Positions 44,484 through 57,907 of a stretch of DNA of 64,000 nt are shown in pieces. Origin of the DNA: Poa pratensis (taxonomy: Eukaryota; Streptophyta; Magnoliopsida; Poales; Poaceae); the NCBI GenBank assembly GCA_947311845.1, contig CAMZMU010000080.1, positions 44,380,359 through 44,444,358 on the forward strand, given 5' to 3'. A model generated the notes under the pieces. That model was not told the DNA's origin and made no database searches. It was given only the letters and a program-made list of their open reading frames with translations. The translations under genes and the position numbers were made by a program. Numbering within the stretch: the first letter of the stretch is position 1; every line of letters starts with the position of its first letter.

Positions 44484-47400
44484 ATGTCGGTTTCGATGAA
44501 GGATTTGGACCCAGCTTTCCGTGGTGCTGGGCAAAAGGAGTATCCTTTTATTTATTTTACTCTGTTATATTTTGTTTTAATTGTTTGCCTTATGTAATGT
44601 TGGCTTAAGCGTCCTATTTTAGGAACAAATTTTGAGATTTAAGACCATTATGTCAGATAGGAAAACTTCCATCAGAATTTTGGATTTACATTTGGTCCAC
44701 AGTTGAGCACTAACTGTCTGCTGTATCAGATTATTGGCCTTCAGAACCTAATTGGTGTAAATGTGATTGCCAGCGAGTATGGTTAAAACATCTAAACAAG
44801 TAGGTGCTTTAGATGATTATGAGTTTGCCAGTGCACACATATGATCATCCTGAGATGTGAATATGGTAGCCCTAGGCATCTACCACAGAGTACAAGCCAA
44901 TGCTCATTGCCTGGAAAATATCGATACATATATGGATGGCGACTAACGTAAATAACACTTCAGATAAAACTGGAGGAAAGAGTGAGCAAACAATAGGGAA
45001 GTATGAGATAATTTTTGCCATAGTGATTGAAGTCATGATCTCTATTTATATCCATTCCATTATGTTATTGCTCCTGGTCCAGTGTACGACCCTTGTTATC
45101 CTTAACACCTTGCAGTGGTTTGGAAATATGGCGTATTGAGGATTTCAAGCCGGTTCCTATCCCCTCATCTTCACATGGAAAATTTTACATGGGTGATTCT
45201 TACATCATCTTGAAGGTATGAAAACACCCGATTTCGTAGATGCATGCTCTTCTCACCACCCTCTTGGTATTTCTTATTAACTGTTATTAGTATACCCCAT
45301 TTCTTAAATAGTAAAATCCTTGCTCAATTAATATTTTTCGTACTAACCAAAGCACTACAATATACTAGCTACCTGCAAACATCATGGCAAGTTCAGTCCT
45401 TGTGTTTGTTGGTTACAGCATGCCAGGTTCATTCCATAACTATTGTGGTCCATGGCTGTATGCATCTTGATGCAGAGGTCGGGGGTAACATACGACTTCC
45501 ATTTTTTAAAAACAAATATGTACTGCGATCCTGTTGTTTTAGAAAACTTGAAGAGTTTGGATGTGTACTCTGATATCACAGTCCTAAATCCCATAATAAC
45601 CATACTACCATACTACAGCTTACAGTATGTTCTGCACTTGACTTCCTAAAGCATTGCTTGTCACTTTAGCTCAGGTTTTCAGAATCATATGAAATGAAAG
45701 TTTTGGTGTGAAGTTGTGCTAAAGTATTTTTTCCTGTATTTTCATTTGCAATTGAATGTCTGAAGATCTAATTACAGTGCATCCTATGCTTCTAAATTCA
45801 AAATGAGATTCATTTTTGGCCGTATGTTTGAAATTAACTGCATAATGCTCAAAGCTTCAGATTCATGCAACGTTTTTTTTTGTTGTGTTCCTTCTCCCTT
45901 CCTACAGACAACTGCCTTAAAAAATGGTTCTCTTCGACATGACATTCATTACTGGGTTGGTAGAGATACTAGTCAGGTAAACTTCTCATCATTTGGTCAT
46001 ACACTTCTTCAAAAGGATGTTGAATCCAATTCTGTCCGTCGTAGGATGAAGCTGGAACTGCGGCAATTTTAACGATAGAGCTTGATGCTGCCCTTGGAGG
46101 ACGTGCTGTTCAATACCGAGAGGTACAAGGCAATGAAACAGAGAAGTTCCTCTCGTATTTTAGACCATGCATCATGCCGCAGCCAGGAGGAGTGGCATCT
46201 GGTTTCAAGCATGTTGAGGTCAACGAGCAGGAGCATGCAACCCGTTTGTATGTCTGCAGTGGGAAGCGTGTTGTCCATGTTAAAGAGGCATGTTATCTAT
46301 GTTAATTGTCTTCTTTGTTAAGAAATGGTTAGCTATTCATGTTTTGATTAGACTTGCTGTTCTGAAACAGGTTCCTTTTGCTCGATCATCCCTTCACCAC
46401 GATGACATATTTATTCTGGACACGAAGTCTAAAATTTTCCAGTTCAATGGCTCAAACTCATCCATCCAAGAGCGAGCAAAAGCTCTTGAGGTTGTACAGT
46501 ATATCAAAGATACATTCCATGAGGGCAAGTGTGAAGTTGCCGCTGTTGGTAAGCATTTTTATTTAATGGTCCCGCGTCATCGCGTGTTATTGCACACGAC
46601 AATTCGTTGACATAACTACTCTGTACTTCTATCATAGAGGATGGTAGGATGATGGCTGATGCTGAAGCTGGTGAATTTTGGGGTTTTTTTGGTGGCTTTG
46701 CCCCTCTACCAAGGAGGGCATCTGTGGACAATAATGAGAAAGATGAGGAAACAACTTTGAAGTTGCTTTGGTAATTAACTGGGATTCTTTAATACACACA
46801 AAACCTACTGTTTATTTGTCAACGTGAACAATTGTCCTGTTAGTAATTTATAAAGTATTTACCTTTTCAGCTTTAACCAAGGAAAGCTTGACCCTATCAG
46901 TTATGAATCCTTGGCTCACGAACTACTTGAGACAAACAAGTGTTACTTGTTAGACTGTGGTGCCGAATTGTTTCTTTGGATGGGCAGAACTACATCTTTG
47001 CAGGAACGGAAGGGTGCAAGCGAAGCTGCCGAGGTAAAATTCGTGTTTCTCTGTGCTATTTCATTGCAATTATCTGAATATTATTTTCTACTGGCTGAAC
47101 TCCCATCGGTGCAAGAGTCTTTAAATTTCAATGGTCACAAAATTTATATATTTAATACTTAAAGGTAGGAAATTTATAAATAGAAAAGGGTAAAATTATC
47201 ACATTGCATATTTTCATCATCCCCCCCCCCCCCCCCCCCCCCCCCCAAAAAAAAAGATGGTGGGTAATGGTCTGAGCAAGTCACTTTTGTTGAAGGGGAG
47301 GTGAGATGGCAGACAGACCATCACCACCAACTCCAACATCTATATAAGTATAAAAATGAAAATAATGAATAGAAGCTTAAAAGTTCAAGAGGAATGGATC

Positions 47401-50400
47401 TGGCACTCTTTGATAGGCTTGTTCGTTTTACAATACACATGTTTGGTTCCTTCAGTTGCTTACAGATTATCGAGTATTGCTGGCCATTTTGGTGTCTCGG
47501 TTACTTGCTCCTTTGCCTAGGAAAAGCATGTCTGTAATAAAGTTTGTTCTCAAACTGTATATTGCTCTGATGCTTACTATTTATTTGCCTATGTAGAAAT
47601 TGCTCTCTGATGCTAACCGAACAAAAACACATGTCATCAAAGTGATTGAGGGATTTGAGACTACTACGTTCAAGTCAAAATTTAAGGAGTGGCCACAGAC
47701 ACCTGACTTGAAATTGTCATCGGAGGATGGAAGAGGCAAAGTTGCAGGTTTTGTTTTTAATTTACCGGTTTCAACGTTTCTTTTTCCCATTGATGAGAGC
47801 TTCTTCAACTCAGTATTTTATCATTTTTTTCGTGAAGCTCTTCTCAAACGCCAGGGCATAAATGTTAAGGGCTTGATGAAAGCTGCTCCTGCGAAAGAAG
47901 AACCACAACCCTATATTGATTGCACAGGCAGTTTGCAGGTATATTCTGCACTATTTGGCTCATTATTAGTAGCACTGGTTCTTGTCCAATAATCTCGTGT
48001 ACTTGACCACTCTTCAGATTCTTGTTACAATTTTGGCCCTCCAAAGCTTCAGTGTTTGGTCTTCCTAATTTTGAATTCTCATAAATCTATGCGCCTCTAA
48101 GCCTTTGGGCCTTTGCACATGTGAGAAATCATTATTTCAAATGAGTAGGTACATACACTCCCATACGCCCGCCCAGCCACATTGATATTTTCTCCTGAGC
48201 AAGACAATTGGAACTGTCTTCCAAAATACGCACGGGATTAATGCATAGTGTGTTTGTCTTCCAAAATATGCACGGGATTAATGCATTTGGTGCTTTGTAT
48301 GCTGCACGTCTGTGCACTGATTGGTGCTTTTGTATCTCCTTCTGTATCTGGTATCAGGTCTGGCGTGTAAATGATAAGGAGAAGACTCTACTGTCATCTT
48401 CTGCTCAATCAAAGTTTTACAGTGGCGATTGCTATATCTTTCAATATATGTATCCTGGAGATGATAAGGATGAATGTCTTGTCGGAACTTGGTTTGGGAA
48501 GAAGAGTATAGAGGTAATACTAATCAACTTTGGCTATAAAGTTACGTTCAATGACCATATGTTCTATCGATAGTTTTGACATTCCAGTTTGTAGTTTCTT
48601 TTCACTACAAAGAACTAGGAATTTCAGGGATCTCAAGTGACTTCTGTTTTTCTCTTCTTGATTGGTAAACTAGAAACTGCAATGATTTATCTTCTTTGGA
48701 GAAAGCCGTGGTGTTTTGGATATCCTCACACTTATTAGAGTAGCAAGTACCCAAGTCTTGTTCTTATCAAGTGCTGTCATCTCCTCTATCATAGCTGCTC
48801 TCTTCTGCATATTCTGCATAGTGTTTCGCCTCCTGTCAATCACGTGGTATAGGTAGAGTGGAATTCAATGCAGCTATAAATGACTTATATTGGGAACCCA
48901 AAGACACATATGAGAGATAGTTAGAAATATCAGATTGAGATAAATCTTTGGTAATTTCCCTGCAGTGGAACGTGGCTGCTTTCTGAGAGCAATAGGAATA
49001 TATAACTCATCCAATAGTAAGGGAAGTGTACCATCATTTTGAGAAGATGACCCATGCACATCTAATTGTGTTACACTTGGGAAGGTTCCTTGTGCTTGTA
49101 TTGTAGGAGTTTCTTGAGCTTCACGATCACACCTAGATGGGATAACTTCCACTTCAATCGGAGTCTCCTTCTATACACCTGAACTTTTGTTCTTCATTCT
49201 GTTTTGGCCACGATCACAGCTTCATTTGGTTCAGTATATGCTAAATTAATGTTAAAAACTTTAAAGTCTCATTTTGTGTCTAGGAGGACAGGGTAACCGC
49301 AATTACACTTGCGAGGAAGATGGTTGAGTCTGCAAAATTTCAGGCTACCCAGGTAACACATTGATTTGTATTTGTTAGCTTAAGAAACCAGACATGGCCC
49401 ATTGTGCTTTCTCTAATTTATCATTGGTTACTCGCAGGCACGCCTGTACGAGGGGAGAGAACCGATTCAGTTCTTTGTCATATTTCAAAGTTTCCAAGTG
49501 TATAAGGTTATCTTCTTCCATGTGACCTTAAGTTAATTTGAATCATTGCGTTGGGTTGAACACATCAGTCTTACCTTCTTAGTTTCACTGCAGGGTGGTC
49601 TTAGCTCTGGATACAAGAAATTCATTTCCGAGAATGGTATCAATGATGACACTTATTCTGAAGATGGACTTGCGCTTTTCCGAATTCAAGGTTCAGGACC
49701 AGAAAATATGCAAGCAATTCAAGTTGACTCTGTAAGTTTAGTCACATTTATGTTCATTAGGACAGAGATTTCATAGCATATGATGTTCCTTGCCAGCTAA
49801 CTTGATCTCTATTTCTTTCATTAGGTGGCCTCATCTTTGAATTCATCCTATTCTTACATTCTACATGATGGAAACACTGTATTCACTTGGACTGGAAACC
49901 TTACCACTGCACTAGATCAAGGGTTAGTTGAGAGGCAATTAGACGTGATCAAGGTGTGGAACAATCTAACTTGATGAGACATATCTAGTTTTAGAGTTCT
50001 TGTTCAACTTATATTGATGGTTTGTGTAACTGTGAAGTCTTGACTCTTCAGTAAATAGTCCATACAAGGCTTACTACAGTGCTACAAAAAATGCATGTTA
50101 CAACATTTGAACCTGCTAGCCAGGAACATGGTTCTTTATTTATTTTGAGTTGCAAGTCATAATTTGAAACTTGTTGTTCTACTGGCTACTGTTGTACCTT
50201 TTAGCTTACCATTCTACTATTGACATAAAATTTTCTTCTGGCACTCTCTGTCTCCATTATACAGCCAAATCTGCAATCCAGATCACAGAAGGAAGGGTCA
50301 GAAACGGATCAATTTTGGAGCTTACTTGGAGGCAAATTTGAATACTCAAGCCAGAAAATAGGAAGGGGAAATGAAAGTGATCCCCATCTCTTCTCTTGTA

Positions 50401-52471
50401 TCCTGTCCAAAGGTAATCATAAACTGTAGATTTCATTAAAAGAACATAATCTACTTAGTCCACCTTGCACTTCAAACATTTTCTGACCACTTTCTGCTCT
50501 ACTACTGTGCTTATGTTACCTGCTGGGGTCATCAAGGTGATCTGAAGGTAGGAAAATAAAATTGTGATTTGTATGGTCATGCTCTGACCGTGTTATCTGT
50601 TTTAGCTTTTAACATCAAGTTTGTAATCTATTTGAGCAGATAATCGAAATATACCACTTCACTCAAGATGATCTGATGACAGAAGATCTTTTCATTCTGG
50701 ACTGTCACACAGATATATTTGTTTGGGTTGGCCAGCAGGTAGACGTTAAAGTAAGATTGCAAGCTCTGGATGTTGGGAAGGTAAGGATTTATTTTTTTCC
50801 TATGCAGAAGCAGTCTAGAAGCCGTACGTTCTGTTTTTCATCCCTCACTATCATTCTCACTACTGCGCCAGAAATTCCTTGAGCTTGATTTCCTGATGGA
50901 AAATCGCTCCCATGACACACCGATTTTTATTGTGATGGAAGGAAGTGAGCCTCCCTTTTTCACTAGGTTCTTCAAGTGGGATTCAACGAAATCACTGGTA
51001 AGTAGATTATAGGATGAACATTTTTTTGGAGCCGTTCGTTTGTGAATATATATATGAGCAATCTGTGTTCAGTACGTAAGAACACGAGATTTCCGGTCCT
51101 TTTGATTTTTAATGTATCGTACTCACTTTTTCTCTTAACGTAGATGCATGGCAATTCGTACGAGAGGAAACTGTCCATTGTAAAGGGTGGAGGCACTCCA
51201 GCTTTGGATGTAAGATGTCCAAGCTCTATTGATCTTATGATATTCTGCTATTTTGCAATATTGTATACACATTTATAAACTTTTCTCTAGTAGGAAATAT
51301 TTCTTTTTTCCTCTGGTGATTGTTGGTAATAGCTCTCCAATGCATGATGCGCATGCATTTGTACCTATATCTATACCCGTATGTATAACCTGCTCATGCT
51401 CTACTGCTGCATCTCTTGATAATGAACCTAACAAATGCATTTGAACTAAAACACCGAGTCACCCATCACTTCTTCTCTCATGCTTGTGAATATTTTATCT
51501 ATGCCTATGTCATTCAACCATGAAGTCTTAGTGCCTGGTCTAGTTATAGCCGTGTCCTTGATCTGACTGTAATTTTATAGTTATCTGACCTATCTGTGAC
51601 TACATCTTTGAGTAAATCTCCTGCTGATTTGGATGCATTATCAGAAACCAAAACGACGAACGCCAGCACATTCAGGAAGAAGTACTGGACAAGAACCTCA
51701 GCGCTCTAGAAGCATGTCCTTTAGCCCTGACCGTGCCCGTGTTAGAGGAAGATCTCCAGCATTCACTGCATTGGCTTCTACCTTTGAAAGTGCAAGCACC
51801 AGAAATCTTTCCACCCCTCCACCTGTAGCTAAAAAACTTTACCCGAAATCTGTCACACCAGATACGTCAGATACATCTTCCAAGTCATCTGCGATTGCAG
51901 CTCTCACCAGTTCCTCCAATCGTCCTACTCAAGCTCCAAAATCTGTAAAAGGTATGTAATACAAGTACAACCGTTGAGGCAAAGAATGTGATTAGATATA
52001 GGAAAGATAAATCATTATAGCTTACTATCTTCTTTGCAAAATCCTGCACAATTTAAGATGGTCCTGAGCCGGAGAAGCCAAAACATGAGGAGGATGCAAA
52101 AGAAGACACTGGTACCATGGCTGGTAGACTTGAATCTCTCACGATAGCGGAAGATGTAAAAGAAAATGAGCCTGAAGACGACGAGGGGCTCCCGATATAC
52201 CCATACGATCTCCTGAAAACCACAGCTGCTGAGCCTGTCACTGAAATTGATGTTACCAGGCGTGAGGTGAATATTAACATATGATCTTTTCAGTACTTTT
52301 TGTTACCTTTTGCAAAACGTGGTATTGTAATTGTCTGCAAATTTCATCTGAATGCAGACGTATTTGTCTTCGGCTGAGTTCAAAGAGAAGTTTGGAATGG
52401 CAAAGGAAGCATTTAGCAAGCTTCCGAAGTGGAAGCAGAACAGAATGAAGATAGCGCTTCATCTTTTTTAG
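44484..52471 (+). CDS. VLN: Villin (actin-bundling gelsolin-superfamily protein), 22 coding exons, 958 aa
   Basis: Exons: 44484-44539, 45116-45215, 45908-45976, 46045-46287, 46371-46548, 46638-46770, 46871-47033, 47597-47747, 47838-47938, 48358-48513, 49284-49352, 49438-49506, 49594-49731, 49825-49953, 50265-50412, 50537-50547, 50640-50780, 50872-50997, 51144-51209, 51645-51951, 52058-52266, 52358-52471. Phases fit throughout (2,877 bp). Six gelsolin repeats (about residues 1-720) start [18 protein letters not shown] and include [29 protein letters not shown] and [19 protein letters not shown] Ser/Pro-rich linker ([19 protein letters not shown]) follows, and the C-terminal headpiece ends [14 protein letters not shown], with the Lys/Trp-rich surface that binds F-actin. 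It bundles, caps and severs actin filaments under calcium control in the cytoplasm, as in the VLN2/3/4 group. Intron 4 is GC-AG and exon 16 is only 11 nt. The gene appears intact; the orthologue number is not certain. Confidence 0.96.
46288..46370 (+). other. GC-AG intron 4 of villin
   Basis: Donor AAAGAG|GCATGT and acceptor GAAACAG|GTTCC. Only this junction joins HVVHVKE-like sequence to [12 protein letters not shown] in frame; the nearest GT (46292) would not. Confidence 0.85.
47221..47246 (+). repeat. 26-base C homopolymer in villin intron 7
   Basis: Twenty-six consecutive C followed by nine A. Length of such runs is often unreliable in sequencing. Confidence 0.9.
50537..50547 (+). other. 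11-nt microexon (exon 16) of villin
   Basis: ATCAAG|GTGATCTGAAG|GTAGG: the 11 nt supply two bases of Gly plus Asp-Leu-Lys and restore the phase between exon 15 (phase 1) and exon 17 (phase 0). Confidence 0.88.
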
Positions 52472-53065
52472 CTCGATCTCAAATTCATCGCTACAACCCC
52501 TCGAGCCAAAGTGCTGCTTGATGATAACTAGCCCTTGGGTCATTGTGCAGAATGCAACCACCATGCCTGGCAGCACATAATTTTCATGTTGCCTGGACCA
52601 GTCCACCCATTTTTCCTGGTTTGAGTCTGTTTTTTTTCGGTAGTAGGTTTTTCTTATTCATTCATTCATAGGTGTGCTCCTACTGTTTCTTTGAATTTTA
52701 TGGTCACACATGTTTTGTTGTGAGGCTTGCATTTTTGTATTAACGTTGCCTTGGTGAGTTGTTTCTTTTTGCCTTTTGAGGTGAGTTTGGGTCTGAGGAA
52801 AGGGAATATGTATGTACAGCCGAGTGCTGACATTGTAAAACATCCATCTGGTTACATATTATCAATAGTATATTTGATTCTTTGTGTGGAACTATGAGAC
52901 CGAGAATTCTTTGATTCATGACTCTCAAACACATACTTGTGTATAGTTGTGGTGTCTTCTGGGGCTATTTCTGAATTCTAATTCAACCATCGTCAGAAAT
53001 CGAAGAATCATTAGTAGCTCAGCATTTTCAAAGAACTGAAGTATTTCAAAACCAAGGTATCCTAA
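52472..53065 (+). other. Villin 3' UTR and downstream spacer
   Basis: AT- and T-rich sequence with TTTTTTTTCGG and TTTTATGG motifs; no coding. The polyadenylation site is not obvious; AATAGTATATTTG near 52863 is a weak near-upstream candidate. Confidence 0.4.
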
Positions 53066-54476
53066 GAGCATGTCAAACTGGACTGGGTAATTTGACTCCT
53101 AAAAGTATGTGGATGCGTTCTGACGTCTCTGTGGATAGGAGCCTTACCATCCCAATATTTTTCATCAGGGTAGCCACATGCAAATACATAAACATAAATC
53201 ATATAGCATAAAATCATTTTTTTCACAAATTTAACAATTCAACGGTAACCTAAACAAACCGCAAATTTAACAATTCATACATGAACGAGTCAATCGTCCC
53301 CTTGTTGCACTCATTAATCTTTTTTATCATCTGGTCATTTTCAGGCGGGATATCCCTTTAATATGTGCCAACAATATGCCAAAGTGAATGGTTTTTTCTC
53401 AAGGCGATGATATGAAATAGTGGCCAACTCCATCAAGCAAGTAAGAATCACTCAACAATAAACATAATGCAACAAAAGTGAAGCAGTCAAAACTTAGATT
53501 TTGCACTTGTGCATAGCAATCACCATGTTTGCAGAGTGTTGGATTACCACCCATCTACGATGGAAAGTCTCATTGTGCGCGGTTTGGACTCGATGTGCGT
53601 GCACATAGTTCTTGTGTTCATGATAAAATTGGTGGAATTTTGCCCAAAAATTTGAGCCCTTTGTTCCACCAATAGGTTCCATACTTGTGGCACAACAACT
53701 CATTTTCATGGATTGAGTAGAAATTGTGTCTTGTCGTTGACTTTAGGTCCGACATTGATCAACACGAGTCACAGTTAAACTACCATCCTAAAATTGATCC
53801 GATAGTTTATATGGGACAAAAAACATTTGGGTGCAAAATTTGATCGAACAGTTGGTCGGCACATCCGACGCCAAAGATGCCCGATGCTGGCCACGACCGT
53901 TGGACCAGTGGCGAGTCTGCACACCGTGTTCGAGGACTGCGCGGAGCGCCTCGACCAGTGGCTGCATTCACCATGGCAATCCACTAGCACGAAGCTCTTG
54001 TCCTCCAACGAGCGGCAGAGGGTGACATGGAGGGCGAGCTCCTCGTCGTACGGCGTGGGGCAAGCTAGCTAGATACCTCCACCGCAAGCCCATCCCAATA
54101 TTCGCCGGCTTCGAACCCTTCTGCCGCGAAGCTGGCCATGATGGAGCGAAGAGGACGGAGAGGGGTGGGGATTGGAGTGGAATGGAGTGGAAGGGTCAGA
54201 GACACGGACTAGGGTTTTGTCTAGGGTGGGCACTGGGTGGGGTATGTGTGGGGTCAAACTGGGCATCCTAAGCCGACCCAGCGTGACAAATGCGTTCGGA
54301 TGCGTCTAGGCAACTCCAAACTGCTCCACATATGGACCGCATATGATGGTGCCAGATAGTCCGAACATTTGGCATGGTATGGGGGTATGGTTGAATGGAT
54401 CTTTTTGTTTGGGTTTTGTCCAGACCGACCGTTTAGGCATATACAGGGAAAGTGGGGGGTCCGGTTGGAGATGCTC
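53066..54476 (-). mobile_element. Harbinger-like element (about 1.4 kb) with ORF1 remnant
   Basis: The left end GAGCATGTCAAACTGG (53066) and right end CCGGTTGGAGATGCTC (54476) are imperfect inverted repeats of the GAGCATCTCCAA type. Flanking trinucleotides are TAA and TAC, so the duplication is imperfect. On the minus strand 53709-53494 encodes GSNFWAKFHQFYHEHKNYV and FHRRWVVIQHSANM, resembling the Myb/SANT-like domain of Harbinger ORF1. A Pro/His-rich N-terminal piece at 54266-54069 and fragments at 54008-53775 are in other frames. No transposase is seen. Confidence 0.65.
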
Positions 54477-55701
54477 TACGTGCGGCCAACAAATACACTT
54501 TTTTGTTCTTTTTTACTTAAGAAAAAAGGGAGTTGGAACTCTTTCTCTAATACTACTTAAAAAACACAATTTCAAAATACTTTGTTTATAAATTGCAATA
54601 TTTATTGGAGTCATACACTTTTAGAAGCCGAAGTATTATGAGAAAAAACTTTTAAAGTATTGGCTGCCAAACGCACCCCTTGAGTATTATGAGAAAACAT
54701 TCAAATATTGTTTGCGTAATTCGTTCCTATTCGACGTTTTAAATCTTGAGCAGCTGACTGCTGACGGGTGTGCAGTCTGCTTGAAACTGGTGAGATTTGC
54801 ATGTGCCGACAGCGCGAACGCATGGATGGCCGAAGACGCTCTGATGCGTCGAACATGGTACGCAAGACCCGGAGCGTGACGAGCAAGAACCGCCTGAAGC
54901 GGCGGTCGACGGCATACATCGTCTCGTCTGTCCGCCGGCCGGAACTGAAAGCGCGCGGCGGCGGCGCTGGTTACCGGCAGCCGCATGCGCACGTAACGCG
55001 CGCGCCGAATTCTCACGGTTTACGAGTCACGAGGCTCGGGTGGACCTTGCTTTCCCGCGAAACTCCAACAGCAAGTACCGGAACGCAATCTGACCGGTCA
55101 TGCCGCGTCTCTCGAGGCGAGAGTTTAAACAAACAAACGAAATGAAGACCACTACGCTGTGCAGGAGATAAACTGCCGTCTCTTTGCTGGTCGGCAGCTC
55201 GTGGTCGCTTATTTTACGCATAGCCGCATAGGGTAGGGGCTAGGAAAACCGGCCTACTCGCCTCACCACGCCGCATCGGGCGGCACGTGTGAGGCAGGGA
55301 CAGCCCCGTCGGCGGTCAATGACGGCGGCTCCGGGGCCCTCGTCGGAATTCAGTCCCATTCTCCCTCCACTGATTCATTTATTTATGCCCTGTTTCCCGC
55401 AGAGTGGTGTCAGTGTTAGTGATGATCTGATTAGTTTTCAGGCCTATCGGGCTTTCCGGTTTAGTTCGTCCACTGTAGATATCAACCGTACCATTCGGTT
55501 CGTAGCTAACACAGTTAGATTAGATCAGGTCATATTTTTGCTTTTCAAAAAATGACTTGATACTGCACCAGGAGTGTTCCCCTCGCAAGATCTTTTATAT
55601 GTCTGACACTCCAATGTCAGACGAACTCTAAAATTATCGTATTTGGACCTGTGATCGACAAATGCGTCATAAGAGACAGCTTGGGTGCGCTCGCCTTGTT
55701 A
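54477..55701. other. Unassigned spacer between two Harbinger-like elements
   Basis: AT-rich to 54720, then GC-rich (54790-55140) with overlapping open frames up to 125 codons on both strands, none with a recognised motif. GAGTATTATGAGAAAA occurs twice nearby as AGTATTATGAGAAAA (about 54631 and 54682). Confidence 0.4.
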
Positions 55702-56200
55702 GAGCATCTCCACTCGTGGCGCCAATAGATTTTCCAATAGCCGTATTGAGTGCGTCGAACGAAATTTCTTACCCACTCACGGCGCCGATAGCCAGTTTTC
55801 ATCCGGCGAGGCCCAATATTACGTCTGCCGCGTCCAGCCCACCCCTCTCCCCCCCCCCCCCCGTTGGGAGTCTCTTGGCCGCGCCATGTCGCCGGTCAAC
55901 TTCATTCATGGCGGACGGTGTCTCGGTTTTCCAGCCGGGCGCAGCGAACTGTCGCTTCGCCTCTACGGCGAGGTCACGTCTCCACCACGGCGACGTGAAT
56001 GCAGAAGAGCACGTCTTTTTGAGCGACATGCAGCGCTATGGTGGAGTTATGGAACGCCACCCACTCGTCTCCCCGGCCACTATATAGAGTGCCTTCCTCG
56101 CCGCCGTATCCACACCGTCGCCACCATGTTCCGATGCAACCGCGACGAGGCGCGCAACAGCCCAGGGCAGACGGAGTAACGTGCCCGCCGTCGGGAAGCG

Positions 56201-57046
56201 GTGGGGCATCGCAGCGTGCGTCGTGAGGCGGAGGAGCGTCGCAACGGGCGCCCGGAGAGACATCGCATTGAGCGCCCCTTGCGCAACGACCACGAGGCGG
56301 GCTCGTCGCGAGGGGTTCTCCACGAGGTGGACCGCCACCGACGGAGCTACTCACGGAGGCGGAGGCACACGAGCACATCCGCACCAACACGCCGGTGCCG
56401 TCAAACTACCGCCTCCCCGAGGGGTGGACGACGAACATGGTCGATGTCTCGTGGCGCCTTGCCTCACCAGCCATTCACGCCGCGATTACATCGACATGTG
56501 CATCCAAAACATGCCACATCAGTGCCGTACTGGGATGAGGAGATCGAGATGGAATACAACTACCGGCTTCATAGCTTCTTCGCCACCTCGAAAACCGGGT
56601 TGCTGCCTGCGGAGTGGTTCGACACCGATGACGGCCTCCTCACCAACACCTCTGACGAGAACTTCGTGGCGGGCATGGACAGGGAGAGGCTGCGGTACGA
56701 GGCGGCGGAGGCTCGGCGCGCAAGAGGAGAGCAGCCGAAGCCGCAGCCCGTGGCGCTAGTGGCACTGCCGGCACCTCAACCTCCGCATGCGATGGAGGAG
56801 GAGGAGGATGATGATGCGAGGAGTGGCCCGAACCCTAGTGAGAGGGCATGCAGTACGCCATCGAGGTGTCCTTGGCTCCGCCGGTCCGTGCACGAGCGGC
56901 ACCTAGACCGCCGTCCGTCGGCGGTGGTCTCTTCCTCGACTGCAGTTGCGCCGACTGCCGCCGGGCACCTATACCTGCACGGGCAGGCTCTTGCCCGCAC
57001 TGCAGGTGCCCAGCGTGCCGCCCTACTTAGGTTTAGTTTAGTTTGA
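56201..57046 (+). pseudogene. Decayed open frame of the Harbinger-like element
   Basis: Two frames show readable protein. One, near 56346-56500, gives LTEAEAHEHIRTNTPVPSN and YRLPEGW. The other, from about 56530, gives YWDEEIEMEYNYRLHSFFA, then TSDENFVAGMDRERLRYEAAE and a Pro/Glu/Asp-rich tail. The switch of frame indicates an indel. I have seen similar sequence in Triticeae transposon-linked proteins of unknown function, but cannot assign a role. Confidence 0.45.
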
Positions 57047-57130
57047 ACGAATTATGTTTAATGCGAATGAATTATGTTTAGTTTTAACGAAATTTGAATG
57101 AAATCTATCTATTTTCGTGTTTGAATCTTA

Positions 57131-57907
57131 TCTATACCTAATAATAAAGGAAGCAACGCTTCCTTCGTTTCTTCCGTCGCCGCGCCATTTTGCAAATAAC
57201 CCCCTGGCAATTTGGGAAATTAACCCGCAGTCCACATGGCAGAGGAGCCTTCGTCGTTTCGTACGTCGGAGGGACTTATTTGCAATTTCCGGAAAACCCA
57301 GGGACCTTTTTGCAACAACGCATTTTCTCTTCAACTTCCAGGCAGGCGCACAGCTGCGTGCCCGAGCGTGCCGTGGCCACCTCCTGCACGCCTCCCGTGC
57401 GAGGAGATAAGGCCAGGGAGCGTCGTGCCTCCGCTTCCCTCCTTGCTCACTATCCCGCACACGTCTCTCCCTCCCTCCTTTTCTCTCTCCCGCGCGAGCC
57501 CCAGGTCGCCGTCTCCGTCGACGCGAGCTGCCGCCGTTCCGCTCCTCCCCGGTCGAATCCGAGGCTGCCACAAGCTCCGCCACCGTCCCCTCTCCATCTC
57601 CGTCAAGTCTCGCTTCACGCCCGAGGCGCGCCGGAATCGTCGCCACCGTGGTCGTCTTCTCCGGGGCCGGCCGCCGAACACCGGCGCTCGATTCGCCGCC
57701 TACCGCCCGCCCCCGACCTCGTCGAGCCCTCCATTAAATTCGTGGTGAGCCTCTGGTCCCGCTGGACCATCTCCCTGTCCTCCTTATGCCCTGGTTCGTC
57801 GCCTCCTTGGTCGCCGCCGTCCGCCGTCGCCTGGGAGAGTCGCGACCATATGGTCCCCGGCGCCGCTGTTGATTTTCCCCGTGGCATCGCACGGGCAATT
57901 TTCCTAG
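57131..57907 (+). mobile_element. Helitron C (777 bp), nested in the Harbinger-like element
   Basis: Starts TCTATACCTAATAATAAAGG after A (57130), ends TTTTCCTAG before T (57908), with hairpin CCCGTG...CACGGG (57878-57895). It shares the 5' near-palindrome GGAAGCAACGCTTCC with Helitron A and has overlapping GC-rich open frames up to 245 codons with no recognised motif, perhaps captured gene sequence. Confidence 0.88.

Noticed and set aside
54768..55145. 125-codon ORF in GC-rich sequence
   Set aside because: Overlapped by equally long open frames on the other strand; no recognised motif or splice pattern.
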